A stretch of 14,714 bases of DNA. Source: Triparma columacea. Taxonomy: Eukaryota; Sar; Bolidophyceae; Parmales; Triparmaceae. Under the pieces are notes generated by a model. That model saw only the letters and a list, made by a program, of their open reading frames with translations, was not told where the DNA came from and searched no databases. Below, in pieces: positions 1 to 7,657 of this stretch; position 1 is the stretch's first letter, and each line of letters opens with the position of its first letter. Location of the stretch: assembly GCA_030267965.1 (NCBI GenBank), contig BRYA01000767.1:1-14714 (forward strand). Reading direction: 5' to 3'. The translations under genes and the position numbers were made by a program.

Positions 1-121
1 CAACGCGTCCGGTCCAAGTTTGATTAGGCCGAAAACATATTGTCAAGTGACACATGTCGAACATCTGCTTTTGATTCTTACCCATTTCCCCTCCCCCTTG
101 CCCCCCCCCAGAACCTCTAAA
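1..121 (+). other. 5' flank with possible 5'-UTR splice acceptor
   Basis: A pyrimidine-rich run from about 70 to 109 ends in CAG at 109-111, eleven bases before the ATG at 122. This looks like the 3' end of an intron, so the first gene may have a 5'-UTR intron that begins beyond the left edge. The reading frame of the gene is open upstream to about position 20 but has no ATG there. The 122 ATG is preferred because it begins a textbook signal peptide. Confidence 0.4.
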
Positions 122-1622
122 ATGAAGTTTACCGCTGCTGCTGTCTTTGCTACCTTCGCTACCGCCGCTGTTGCGCACAAGCATCCCCACAAGAAGCTCA
201 GGGCTGCCGACTTATCCAACCTCGAGACCATCATGTCCCACTTCCCTGAGGGAGGCCTCGACAGCACCCGCGGAAAGAGGTCATTGGCTGAGGTGAATGT
301 GGTCGACATGAACGGGCTGTTCAACACGGTCAGTAATCGTGCAGCTACTGCCAACACTGGCAACGACATCATGGCAAATGGTGACACTGGGAGTCTAGCT
401 GTCAGGTCATATAAATGCTCAGACGGGACTTGTGCAAGTAATATGGAAATGCTGTACACAGAAGACTTGTATGGAGAGGTCAAGTGTGTGGAGGACAACG
501 CAAGCTGTGTGTTGGATGGAGAGAATCAAAGAATGGTGATGAAGGTGGAGGGAACTGGGAGTGGAACACTTATTCTCCGAGCTCTCACCTTCGACATGGG
601 GTATGGTCTTTACGCTGGAGGGGTTTACATTAGGGGTGATGCCGAAGTTGACTTGGAGCTCTGCGTCTTCTCCAACAATGAAGCTACAGGTAATGGTTAT
701 GGAGGTGGAGCAATGTATGTATTTGGTGGTGGAACTGAAGTCAATGCCTACGGAACAAGCTTCAATGCAAACACAGGCAACCCACATAATGATATTAACA
801 GGTCTTCTGGAACCATCACCATCCACAATACGTGCCCTTCTCCCTACTCCTCCAACACTCCAATCCAAGGTAAGACGAGAATGAGGATTGTGTAGTCTGT
901 AGAACCATTCCTAACCCCACAACCCAATTTACGTTACTGCTGCACCAATTCCTATTCCTCCCTCTCTCCTTTCCCCAGGGTCCGCTTTGGACGCTACAGA
1001 AACTGTTGGGGGCGATAAATACTCGTACTCGTGCTTCTACATCTGCGCTGATGGTTATTACAATCCATCCGGTGGAGTTTCAAGTTCAGATTGCGTTCCC
1101 GCTTCGGCTCCCACTTCGGCTCCCACTTCGGCTCCCACTTCGGCTCCCACTTCGGCTCCGACCATGGCTCCCACTTCGGCTCCGACCACGGCTCCCACTT
1201 CGGCTCCGACCACGGCTCCGACCACTTCGGCTCCGACCACTTCGGCTCCGACCACGGCTCCCACTTCGGCTCCGACCACGGCTCCGACCACGGCTCCCAC
1301 TTCGGCTCCGACCACGGCTCCCACTTCAGCTCCGACCACTGCTCCAACCATGCTGCCTACCTTGTCTCCTAAAGCTGCGCCAGCTTCCGGCTCTGGACTG
1401 GTGATGGTTGGTGGCGTGGTTGGTGGCGTGTTAGCCTTCTCTGCCGTCAGCTTCGCCGTTTACAAGATGTTTTTCAAGACGACCGAAAATATCAAGAACG
1501 GCGCACCCAAGGAGCGTGGAGACTCGGGTTACGAGCTCGCTTCTGCCCAGCCTGCGGTGACTTCGGTGCCTGTCTCCGATGGAGAGCTTCTGACCATTAA
1601 AGATGTGCAAACTTCGTTGTGA
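122..1622 (+). CDS. Secreted/type I membrane protein with beta-helix-like domain and SAPT stalk
   Basis: Two exons, 122-869 and 979-1622, encode 463 aa. The intron 870-978 starts GTAAGA and ends TTCCCCAG, and the frame is continuous across it (a phase 1 codon, GGG). Residues 1-18 form a signal peptide (hydrophobic, ending AVA before His19). A basic R50-G-K-R53 resembles a furin-type site. Residues about 175-235 are Gly/Asn-rich with the pattern CVFSNNEA..GGGAMYVFGG, reminiscent of chlamydial Pmp-like or pectin-lyase-fold beta-helix repeats. Paired cysteines lie on both sides of the splice junction. Residues 291-378 are a Ser/Ala/Pro/Thr stalk, probably O-glycosylated. A Gly-rich TM helix spans about 389-411, followed by a 52-residue tail. 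The predicted topology is outside-N, inside-C at the cell surface or in the endomembrane system. Its function is unknown; a cell-wall or adhesion role is inference. Confidence 0.85.
1101..1364 (+). repeat. 12-bp coding tandem repeat (SAPT/TAPT)
   Basis: The stalk-coding DNA is built from two near-identical 12-bp units, GCTCCCACTTCG and GCTCCGACCACG, encoding APTS and APTT, with occasional 3-bp phase shifts giving TTSAPT. The first units are homogeneous SAPT; later ones alternate with TAPT. Because 12 is a multiple of 3 and the units lack stops, other frames on both strands are also open here. Those are shadows. Length variation by slippage is expected. Confidence 0.95.
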
Positions 1623-1668
1623 TTCCGACGGGTGAAGAAAGGATTAGGAGAAAGGGTTAGGGGTAAGG

Positions 1669-1910
1669 TGAAGGGGACAGTTTTTGGGTTTAGGGTTGAT
1701 GAAGGAAAATGTAAGTAAAGAGAAAACCAAAAAAAAGGGAGGGGTGAAGGGGGACAGTTAAGGTTTTAGGATGAAGGTAAAAAGTAAGAAAAGAAAACAA
1801 AAAAGGGGGGGGAGGGGGGGTGAAGGGGGGACAGTTTTTGGGTTTTAGGATGAAGATAAAAAAATTAAGAAAAGGAAACAAAAAGGGATGGGGGTAAAGG
1901 GAGACATTTG
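1669..1910 (+). repeat. 76-bp purine-rich minisatellite, about 3.2 copies
   Basis: Units begin TGAAGG(G)n at 1669, 1745 and 1821, exactly 76 bp apart, with a partial unit (TAAAGGGAGACA) at 1895. Each unit reads TGAAGGGG-GACAGT, then TTTTAGGATGAAG, then an A-rich stretch, then a G-run. The + strand is almost all purine plus T. G-runs reach 7 to 8 bases (1805-1812, 1814-1820). It lies about 47 bases after the stop codon of the SAPT protein gene, probably in its 3' UTR or downstream flank. Confidence 0.85.
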
Positions 1911-2342
1911 AACTGGAAAAGACTCTTTTGTTAAGTAAAAAGTGATTTTATGGCGGAAGGAAACCGGTCACAAGCAAGACACCACATGTCAAACTCCCCC
2001 CCACCCCACCCCCCCTTTCCCCCAAACCCCCGTCTCTATCTCTCTCTCTCTATCTCTCTCACTCTACATGTTCTTCTCGATCCTCTGGATAAGTTGTCCC
2101 TCATCAGCCCCGCAGAAGTCGTCAACTTTCTTCTGTGAGTCCGTGAGTAATTCTGGAGTTTCTGTAATTCTTTGTTGTTCCATCCAAGAATAGTCAGGAG
2201 TGAAACAATCGGATCGGATCATAATATAAAGATGACAATATTTAAAATTCTTTGTTGTTAAATCAATCGTTCAATTGTTTTATCTGATCTGAGATAAATC
2301 TTGGATATGGACCCTATTCTTTTCATTTGTATGTGCAGGAAA
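1911..2342. other. Convergent intergenic spacer with C-runs and a CT tract
   Basis: No gene is supported between the minisatellite and the stop codon of the U-box gene. C-runs occupy 1996-2015 and a (TC)n tract with ATC interruptions spans about 2033-2064. A 14-bp direct repeat, AATTCTTTGTTGTT, occurs at 2166-2179 and again at 2246-2259 (80 bp apart). The rest is AT-rich and likely contains the 3' ends of both flanking transcripts. I saw no clear AATAAA for the minus-strand gene. Confidence 0.6.
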
Positions 2343-3131
2343 TCAAGCGTACATAGGGGGGAGCTCAGCAAGCAGCGCTTCCGCTCTGTCAATGCGACGC
2401 TGATAGCTGTCTTCGGTGATTACCTTCGTGAGCCAGACCCGGGCCTGGGCCGCGTCCTGAGGCAACCCAAAAGTCCCCTTAGCAAAGCCCTGCCCAAGCA
2501 TAAGATGCGACAAGCAGCTGCCCCCCTGTGCAGCCCGGGATGTGTAGAATAGTCCAAGCGCACTAACCACATCTCCGCCTAGGTCCCTTAGGAGAGATCG
2601 GCCATAAAAACCCATACACGTCACGTCCCCAAGTTCTGCCCCGCGCTTTAACCACTCTCGCGCTTGCTTCCTATCCTTAGGAAGGCCGTTATCCCCCCAT
2701 GTGTACGATCTAGCGAGTTTGAGCATGGCATCCGCGTCGCCTCCCTCGGCTGCCTCTCGCCAGTTCTTCACCTTCTTCTCATTCTCGAGCTTCGCCTTCC
2801 ATGCTTTGGCCTTATCGTCACTCACGGCACCGCTCTTGACCAGCGCTTCAATCGTGGACTTGGCTTGAGTCGCAGGCAACAAACGACGCCCCATGGGGTT
2901 ATTCGTGCAGGGACTGGTAACCCTCCTCCTCTTCAACCTGAGCCACTTCTCGATGGCAGAGCGCTCGTAGATCTTGCCATCTTCAGCCGTGACGGGGTCG
3001 ATGGGAAGCTCGAGGGTGATGGGGCACATCCAGTTGTCAGCGATGGAATCCACCACTCCGCTGATATCCTCGAGCTTGCGTTTGAAAGGGTTCTCCACCT
3101 TCACGACAACGACGCTGTTGTCAGAGTCCAT
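2343..3131 (-). CDS. U-box domain protein with Sel1-like repeats
   Basis: Single exon, 262 aa. The ATG at 3131 is the first in-frame ATG; the frame is open upstream but only from a GTG. Residues about 32-100 are a U-box: the D32-N-W-M-C-P-I-T-L-E stretch, the D45-P-V segment, Gly52, Tyr55-E-R and the Ile60-E-x-W63-L helix match the RING-like E2-binding fold that lacks zinc ligands. Residues about 135-250 hold alpha/alpha Sel1-like repeats (EAAEGGDADAMLKLARSY, then REWLKRGAELGD, then the ALGLFYTSRAAQGG type). A protein with this architecture is expected to act as an E3 ubiquitin ligase, with the Sel1 solenoid recruiting substrates or partners. The N-terminal 30 residues contain a basic FKRKL patch. 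Domain calls are confident; substrate and pathway are unknown. The neighbour on the left is convergent and the one on the right divergent. Confidence 0.88.
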   Translation of the reverse strand: MDSDNSVVVVKVENPFKRKLEDISGVVDSIADNWMCPITLELPIDPVTAEDGKIYERSAIEKWLRLKRRRVTSPCTNNPMGRRLLPATQAKSTIEALVKSGAVSDDKAKAWKAKLENEKKVKNWREAAEGGDADAMLKLARSYTWGDNGLPKDRKQAREWLKRGAELGDVTCMGFYGRSLLRDLGGDVVSALGLFYTSRAAQGGSCLSHLMLGQGFAKGTFGLPQDAAQARVWLTKVITEDSYQRRIDRAEALLAELPPMYA

Positions 3132-3767
3132 TGCGACCGGTTCGAGTAGGGAGTAGGCAGGGTGTATGTGACCAACTTGTTGTGCAAATCGTGAGAGGTT
3201 TCGAGAGTGGCTGAACAGTGTGTACAGTAGGGGAGGGAGGTTGAAGTTGTTGTAGTCGATAGTTGTATAGTAGAAGAGTACGTAGAGGTGAGAAGAGGGC
3301 GAATGGCGCTTTGGAACGGGAGATTTAGCACAAAACCCGGAATTTTGGACTGAGACCAACCTGTTTTGGCAAAAGAAAATCTTATCAAAATAAGGTAATG
3401 CGGACAACAATGACAATAATAACACTTTTCAAGTCTTTACCAGTTGTTATTTGTCGTATTGTTGATTTGTATCTCCTATTCACGTCCACCTTCAAGTTAT
3501 TTCTCCTCTTCAATCGCGGTCGACTCCTGAGTGTTCATTGGGTTTGGATTATTCGTCTCATAGACAAGATAATACAACATTCTGCCATATTTCAGATACT
3601 GTTGTTATCATATTGTGGTTATAATCGTGCAGATAACAGCCATTAACGCCACAACGACGCATTCCTTGAGGTGTCAAACAATCCCTCTCCCTTTGTTCTT
3701 ACTCCATCCCACCCTACTAACCCTCCTAATTCCCGTCAATAACGTAGGAATCCCTCCCCTCATAAAC
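3132..3767. promoter_or_regulatory. Divergent intergenic region between the U-box gene and a hypothetical gene
   Basis: These 636 bases separate two start codons pointing apart and should contain both promoters and 5' UTRs. The stretch is AT-rich around 3380-3480. The reading frames of both flanking genes stay open for some distance into it, but without in-frame ATGs, so extension of either protein is not supported. I recognise no specific regulatory motif. Confidence 0.5.
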
Positions 3768-4295
3768 ATGCCCACATACTCAATTCTAAACCGTTCAACA
3801 GGTCGTGTATCAGTTTCAAAAATGTCCTCAAAATCCCTCTCCCTCTTCCTCCAATACAACCCACAATGTCACCCTCTAAACACATCATCAGCCTCACCTT
3901 TATCCGAGGTTCCAGGTGGTGGTGTAACAACGACTGATACGGTTATTAGGGATACTGTTAAACCACAACCGAAACTATCCTCTAGACGTACTGCGATAGG
4001 TGCATCGGTAAAGTTAGTTTCTCCCGATGGTCACACCGTTACTGGTAAAATCGTTGATTTCAACGGTCCTCTTGGTACGTTGGTTGTTAGGGAGAGTAAG
4101 ATAATTGGGTTTACTGAGGTTTTTAACGACTTTAATGTCGGGGTTGAGGATGTTGAGGTTTTGAAGTATAGGGTACAGGGGGGGAAGAAGGATTGGGAGG
4201 TAGGGGATGCTGGGAAACAGGGGATGGAAAGGGAGGAGGAGAAGCAGGGGGGGGAGCAAGAGGTGGAGGAGGAGTTTAGGGGGGAGAATTCATGA
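3768..4295 (+). CDS. Hypothetical protein with short beta-rich core and acidic tail
   Basis: Single exon, 175 aa from the ATG at 3768 (context AAACATGCC); a second in-frame ATG at 3819 (AAAATGTCC) would give 158 aa. I do not recognise the family. Residues 1-35 are rich in Ser/Arg/Lys with few acids and could be an organelle presequence. Residues about 75-140 form a compact predicted beta-rich core (GASVKLVSPDGHTVTGKI, then GPLGTLVV, then VEDVEVLKYRV) that could be a small barrel. The last 35 residues are Glu/Gly/Lys-rich, coded by G-rich purine DNA. The stop codon lies 93 bp from the stop codon of the convergent aldo-keto reductase gene. It is probably a real gene: the ATG context is reasonable, the frame is long, and the core is not low complexity. 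No function is assigned. Confidence 0.6.
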   Translation: MPTYSILNRSTGRVSVSKMSSKSLSLFLQYNPQCHPLNTSSASPLSEVPGGGVTTTDTVIRDTVKPQPKLSSRRTAIGASVKLVSPDGHTVTGKIVDFNGPLGTLVVRESKIIGFTEVFNDFNVGVEDVEVLKYRVQGGKKDWEVGDAGKQGMEREEEKQGGEQEVEEEFRGENS

Positions 4296-4388
4296 CGACG
4301 AGGAGGAGGGTAGGAGGTGATCGGGGAGGAGGTGGGGGGGAAAAGAAATTGAAAAGTCAAGGAATAATTTAACAAGTCAAACCATCCT
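4296..4388. other. Short convergent spacer with G-runs
   Basis: Only 93 bp separate two stop codons facing each other. The + strand carries AGGAGGAGGG and a seven-base G-run at 4333-4339, followed by an A/T-rich part. Transcripts of the two genes probably overlap or end within each other's 3' UTR. Confidence 0.6.
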
Positions 4389-5874
4389 TTAACAATCGAA
4401 CATCCTAAGCCCAGTATCTTTATCAAACTTAGGAAACGGGCTTTTCTCCGGGTCAACAACCGGTCTAATTCCCTCCGCAGCCTTATCCAACGCTCTGACC
4501 TCCCCTTCCTCCATCTTCCAATCCAGCGCTGCTAGGTTGCTCTTAGCTTGGGAGAGGTTGCGGGCACCGGGTATGGCGGTGGAGGACTTGGTGATGGCCC
4601 AGTTTATGGCTACTTGTGATAGACTTGCTGAATCGTGGTTACGGCCAACCTCTTTAGAGTAGAGAGTAAAGGGGGGAGAGCGAGAGGGATTTAGGCGAGG
4701 GCAGAAGGTAGAGAGTGAGAGGGCGAGGATGTATTGTTTGGAAATCATGTCGTCATTTGCCAGACACTTACCTTTCATAACATCGAATAACTTGTCGCAA
4801 TCCGGGTTCTTAAATAGTTCCTCCGCGAGTTTCTTCCTAGGTCCTTTCGGGTATACCCCTTGTCGGTATTTTCCCGTAAGAAGTCCTAGCCCTAAAGGTG
4901 AGTACGCTATAGTTTGAACCCCAAGTTCGTCACATACATCCTTAAGTCCCGTCGTTAACGCAGGCCTGTAAATAAGGGACATCTGTATCTGGTTTGAGGA
5001 TAGTGGTATACCCCTCTCCTTAAGTCTAGCGTGAACGGCCCTAACGGCGTCCTTCCCGTAGTTGCTTACCCCGCATGACCTTATTAAACCCTGGTCGTAA
5101 CAGTCGGCAAGACCGTCCCAGTAAGCGGAGTTTGAGTAAGCGTTGGGGAAATGGATCTGGTAGAGGTCGATGGGATTACCACCGAGCCTGGCGACGCTTG
5201 CCTTTGCAGCTTTGACTACGTCTTGACGGGTCGTCTTCCAAGGTAGGGGAGCGAACTTTGTAGCGACTGAGACACCGGACTGAAGGGAGGGAGGGAGTTG
5301 GGAGGTGAAATCAGATATTAAGGACTCACTACGACCGAGACCGTAGAGCTCGGCGGTGTCGAAGAAACCGTTGCCGGATGAAACTGCGAGATTGAAGACC
5401 TCCTGGAGGTCAGAATCCTGAATAGAAAGTTGGGGAAGGGGTCAGTCTACATTATGGGGTGAAGGAAAGGACGAAGTCTCCACACCTTGCCCGACCAGAC
5501 GCTAGAGGATAAGAAGCTATGCCCCCTGTGCCCTTCCCTTTTCTCACCTCCTTAGGGTTATATCCCCAGAAGAGACTGTCCCCCCAAGCCCATGCCCCTG
5601 TACCTAGCTTGGGTAATACCGCTTTCCCATCCTTTATCGTAACCGACGGTTGTAATTGGGAGGTGGTGGACGCGGTGGACGCGGTGGCTTTAGGAAGCAG
5701 CAGGGTATCTGCATTCGCTGACTGAGCAAGGGTGGGGAGACCAGAAAGTGATAATGTTGCTACCTTTATTGCATGACGTCGGGTTATATCTGGAGTGTAA
5801 GCATTACAGAGGTTACAGAGGAGAATATTGTATAAAATTGCGCATGAAATTGTGTAGAGAAGGAATTTGATCAT
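4389..5874 (-). CDS. Aldo-keto reductase, predicted plastid/thylakoid-targeted
   Basis: Three exons on the minus strand, 5874-5548, 5417-4772 and 4651-4389, encode 411 aa. Introns are 130 nt (GTGAGA..TTCAG, phase 0) and 120 nt (GTAAGT..TAAAG, phase 1). The catalytic tetrad of NAD(P)H aldo-keto reductases is complete: D129 and Y134 in FFDTAELYG, K163 in SVATKFAP, H198 in DLYQIHFP. Further family landmarks are the CGVSNYG and YSPLGLGLLTGKY motifs and the C-terminal INWAITKSSTAIPGARN cofactor-binding segment. Residues 1-25 form a signal peptide ending N-A before Y26-T-P, resembling the heterokont ASAFAP plastid site. T31-R-R-H-A-I-K, a hydrophobic stretch and S-A-N-A55 resemble a Tat thylakoid-transfer signal. 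The likely role is NADPH-dependent reduction of a small carbonyl; the substrate is unknown. It resembles plant plastid AKRs of the At1g06690 type. An in-frame ATG at 5964 would add 30 residues but spoils the signal peptide. Confidence 0.9.
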
Positions 5875-6211
5875 ATTTAGCAAATAATGGGAAGCGGGCA
5901 GAAGGCAGTCCGAAAGAAATCCAGCAAAATAAAAGGCAAGTGGCTTAAAGGCAAATATAGACATTTATACGGCATCAAATGTAGCATATGGGGATATAGT
6001 AAGACATATATATCATACAAGACGTTAATTTGCTCCCAAAGTCGTCCAATTGTTAAAATCAGAGGGTTCAAAACCGACTGATGTCGATGTTGCTGTGTGT
6101 GTCAATATCTCCAAATACAAATATCAGCACTAACACCTTCCTCCTCCTCAACACCCCCCAATCAACACCTTAAACCAACAAATTTACACCACAAATTTAG
6201 CCAAAACAAAA
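5875..6211. promoter_or_regulatory. Divergent promoter region, aldo-keto reductase / TRIC-like channel
   Basis: These 337 bases lie between two start codons pointing apart. The half next to the reductase is AT-rich. The last 80 bases before the + strand ATG are strikingly CA-rich and almost free of G (CTCAACACCCCCCAATCAAC and similar), as expected for an unstructured 5' leader. An ATG at 5964 on the minus strand is in frame with the reductase. No specific factor site is recognised. Confidence 0.55.
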
Positions 6212-7373
6212 ATGATGGACTACATCCTAACCTTCTTGAGGGCGAGCTTTCCTTTCGCCTTAGAGTTCATGGTGTTTGGGATGGCAATGGAATCTGCTGT
6301 GGCAGTTAGGAAAGCTGACGACGCTGAGGTCAAGGTGAGTTTGGTTGCACGCTTTGTTGTTGCAAACACTTTGCTGCTGCAAACGCTTTGCTGTTGCACA
6401 CTTCCTTAACCAGCTTTCTAACCCTTGCCTTCCCCCCTTCCTCCCTTCCCCCCCTCACCCCTTCACCCCAACACACAGAAATCCCCCAAATCCCCCTACA
6501 ACTGGTTCCTAACTCTCGTCCAAGTCTCCCTCATTGGTTTCGGTGGCGGGTGGCTAATGCCCATAATGCTTGGCCTCCCCTCCTCCTTCTTATTGGGTGG
6601 TGACATCAACACCTTCGGTTGCGTAATCTCCTGGTACCTCGTCTTCCACTCCCCCTCCGACTTCTTCTACCAGAAGGTCTGCTCCTTCCTACCCTTCCAG
6701 ATCTTCTACATCTCCGGAGCCCAGCTCTTCCGCGCGACGGGTATTTACGGGTTTGTTGATAAGGCACTAACGGTGGGAATGAAACCTTGCCAATACTACC
6801 CGACACCAATGCTGGGACCTATCCTTACGGCAAGCCTTCTCAGCAATGTAGGACCCATCTTTAGACTGGGGTACAAGGATTGGTTCAAGGTGAGGGAAAA
6901 CTAATACCAACCTCCCTTCAAGGCACCTCACCTCACATCCACTCCACTCCACTTCCCCCCCCTCCCCCCCCTCCCACCTCTCCCCACAGAATGGTCTCCC
7001 ATCAAACTTCCAATACTCCTTCGTGCTTTCATCATTCTACCACATCTACACCAACGATCTCACCGGTTTCCTCGGAAAGTCCCTCCGCCTAACCCTAACC
7101 TCAACCCCTATCCTCTCCACCATAATCTCCACCTTTGATGACGATAAGGATTTCTGTGGATGTGTAATCGCGTTATTCATGGTGGTTTACGGGTGCTGTA
7201 AACTACCCTCACTAATTGGGGGTACATTCGACCCTTTTAAAGTACCGAGTGAGGTTCTTAAGAATGGACTTGGGTTAGGGGATTGTAATAATAGGAAGAG
7301 GGAGGAGGAAGGAAGTAAAAAGAAAGGAGGGAAGAGTAGGGGGAGAAGCCAGAGTAGGAAGAAGAAGGATTAG
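6212..7373 (+). CDS. TRIC-like (TMEM38 family) intracellular cation channel
   Basis: Three exons, 6212-6334, 6479-6889 and 6990-7373, encode 305 aa. Introns (144 and 100 nt, GTGAGT..ACACAG and GTGAGG..CCACAG) are both phase 0. The length equals that of animal TRIC channels (about 280-300 aa). The protein is mostly hydrophobic helices. Residues 61-65 give GFGGG, and 92-113 read SWYLVFHSPSDFFYQ then FLP, matching the TRIC signature (W-Y-L, P, D, Y, FLP) in the right order. Where animal TRICs have KEVxR, this protein has A122-Q-L-F-R126, so the lipid-binding lysine is missing while the arginine is kept. A second membrane half begins near 150. The tail (about 275-304) is very Lys/Arg-rich. The expected role is monovalent cation counter-flux across the ER or another Ca2+-store membrane. 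The family call rests on motif memory, not a search. Confidence 0.75.
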
Positions 7374-7657
7374 AGGGTGAAGGGGGGGAAGGAAGACATT
7401 AACTCGGCACAAGATCGGTGCGATGAATTTATCAAATAAAAATAGAACATGGACGATTTTGGTGTGTTAACTGTTAACCCGTTTAAAAGTGTTTTCCCCC
7501 CGACTAATAAAGTATTTCGGGTGAATATAAAGCAAAAATTAACCCCCCTTCCCCCCCTTCCCTCCTAATTGCCTTCTAATTGCCCCCGCCATCTCTAAGA
7601 CCCAAAACTATCACCCTATCTCCTAACTCCTAATCCCTATCACCCTCAACTCCTCCT
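7374..7657. terminator. Convergent spacer with candidate poly(A) signals
   Basis: AATAAA occurs on the + strand at 7435-7440 (about 62 bases after the TRIC-like stop codon) and again at 7506-7511; either could direct 3' end formation of that gene. A G-run (GGTGAAGGGGGGGAAGG, about 7376-7392) follows the stop codon. On the minus strand the flank of the homeodomain gene is likewise G-rich (C-runs on + at 7543-7560). A GTTAAC pair sits at 7466-7471 and 7473-7478. Confidence 0.5.

Noticed and set aside
994..1404. Several long open frames over the SAPT repeat, on both strands (Val-Gly-Ala, Trp-Ser-Glu, Phe-Gly-Ser type repeats)
   Set aside because: They are frame shadows of a stop-free 12-bp repeat; only the frame with signal peptide, stalk and TM helix makes a sensible protein.
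1669..1910. Transposon or CRISPR array
   Set aside because: Repeats are adjacent with no unique spacers, no terminal inverted repeats and no transposase; it is a minisatellite.
4652..4771. A 40-residue coding insertion in the aldo-keto reductase
   Set aside because: The segment is flanked by canonical GTAAGT and AG, and its removal restores the usual aldo-keto reductase spacing between the helix before and the QVAINW segment.
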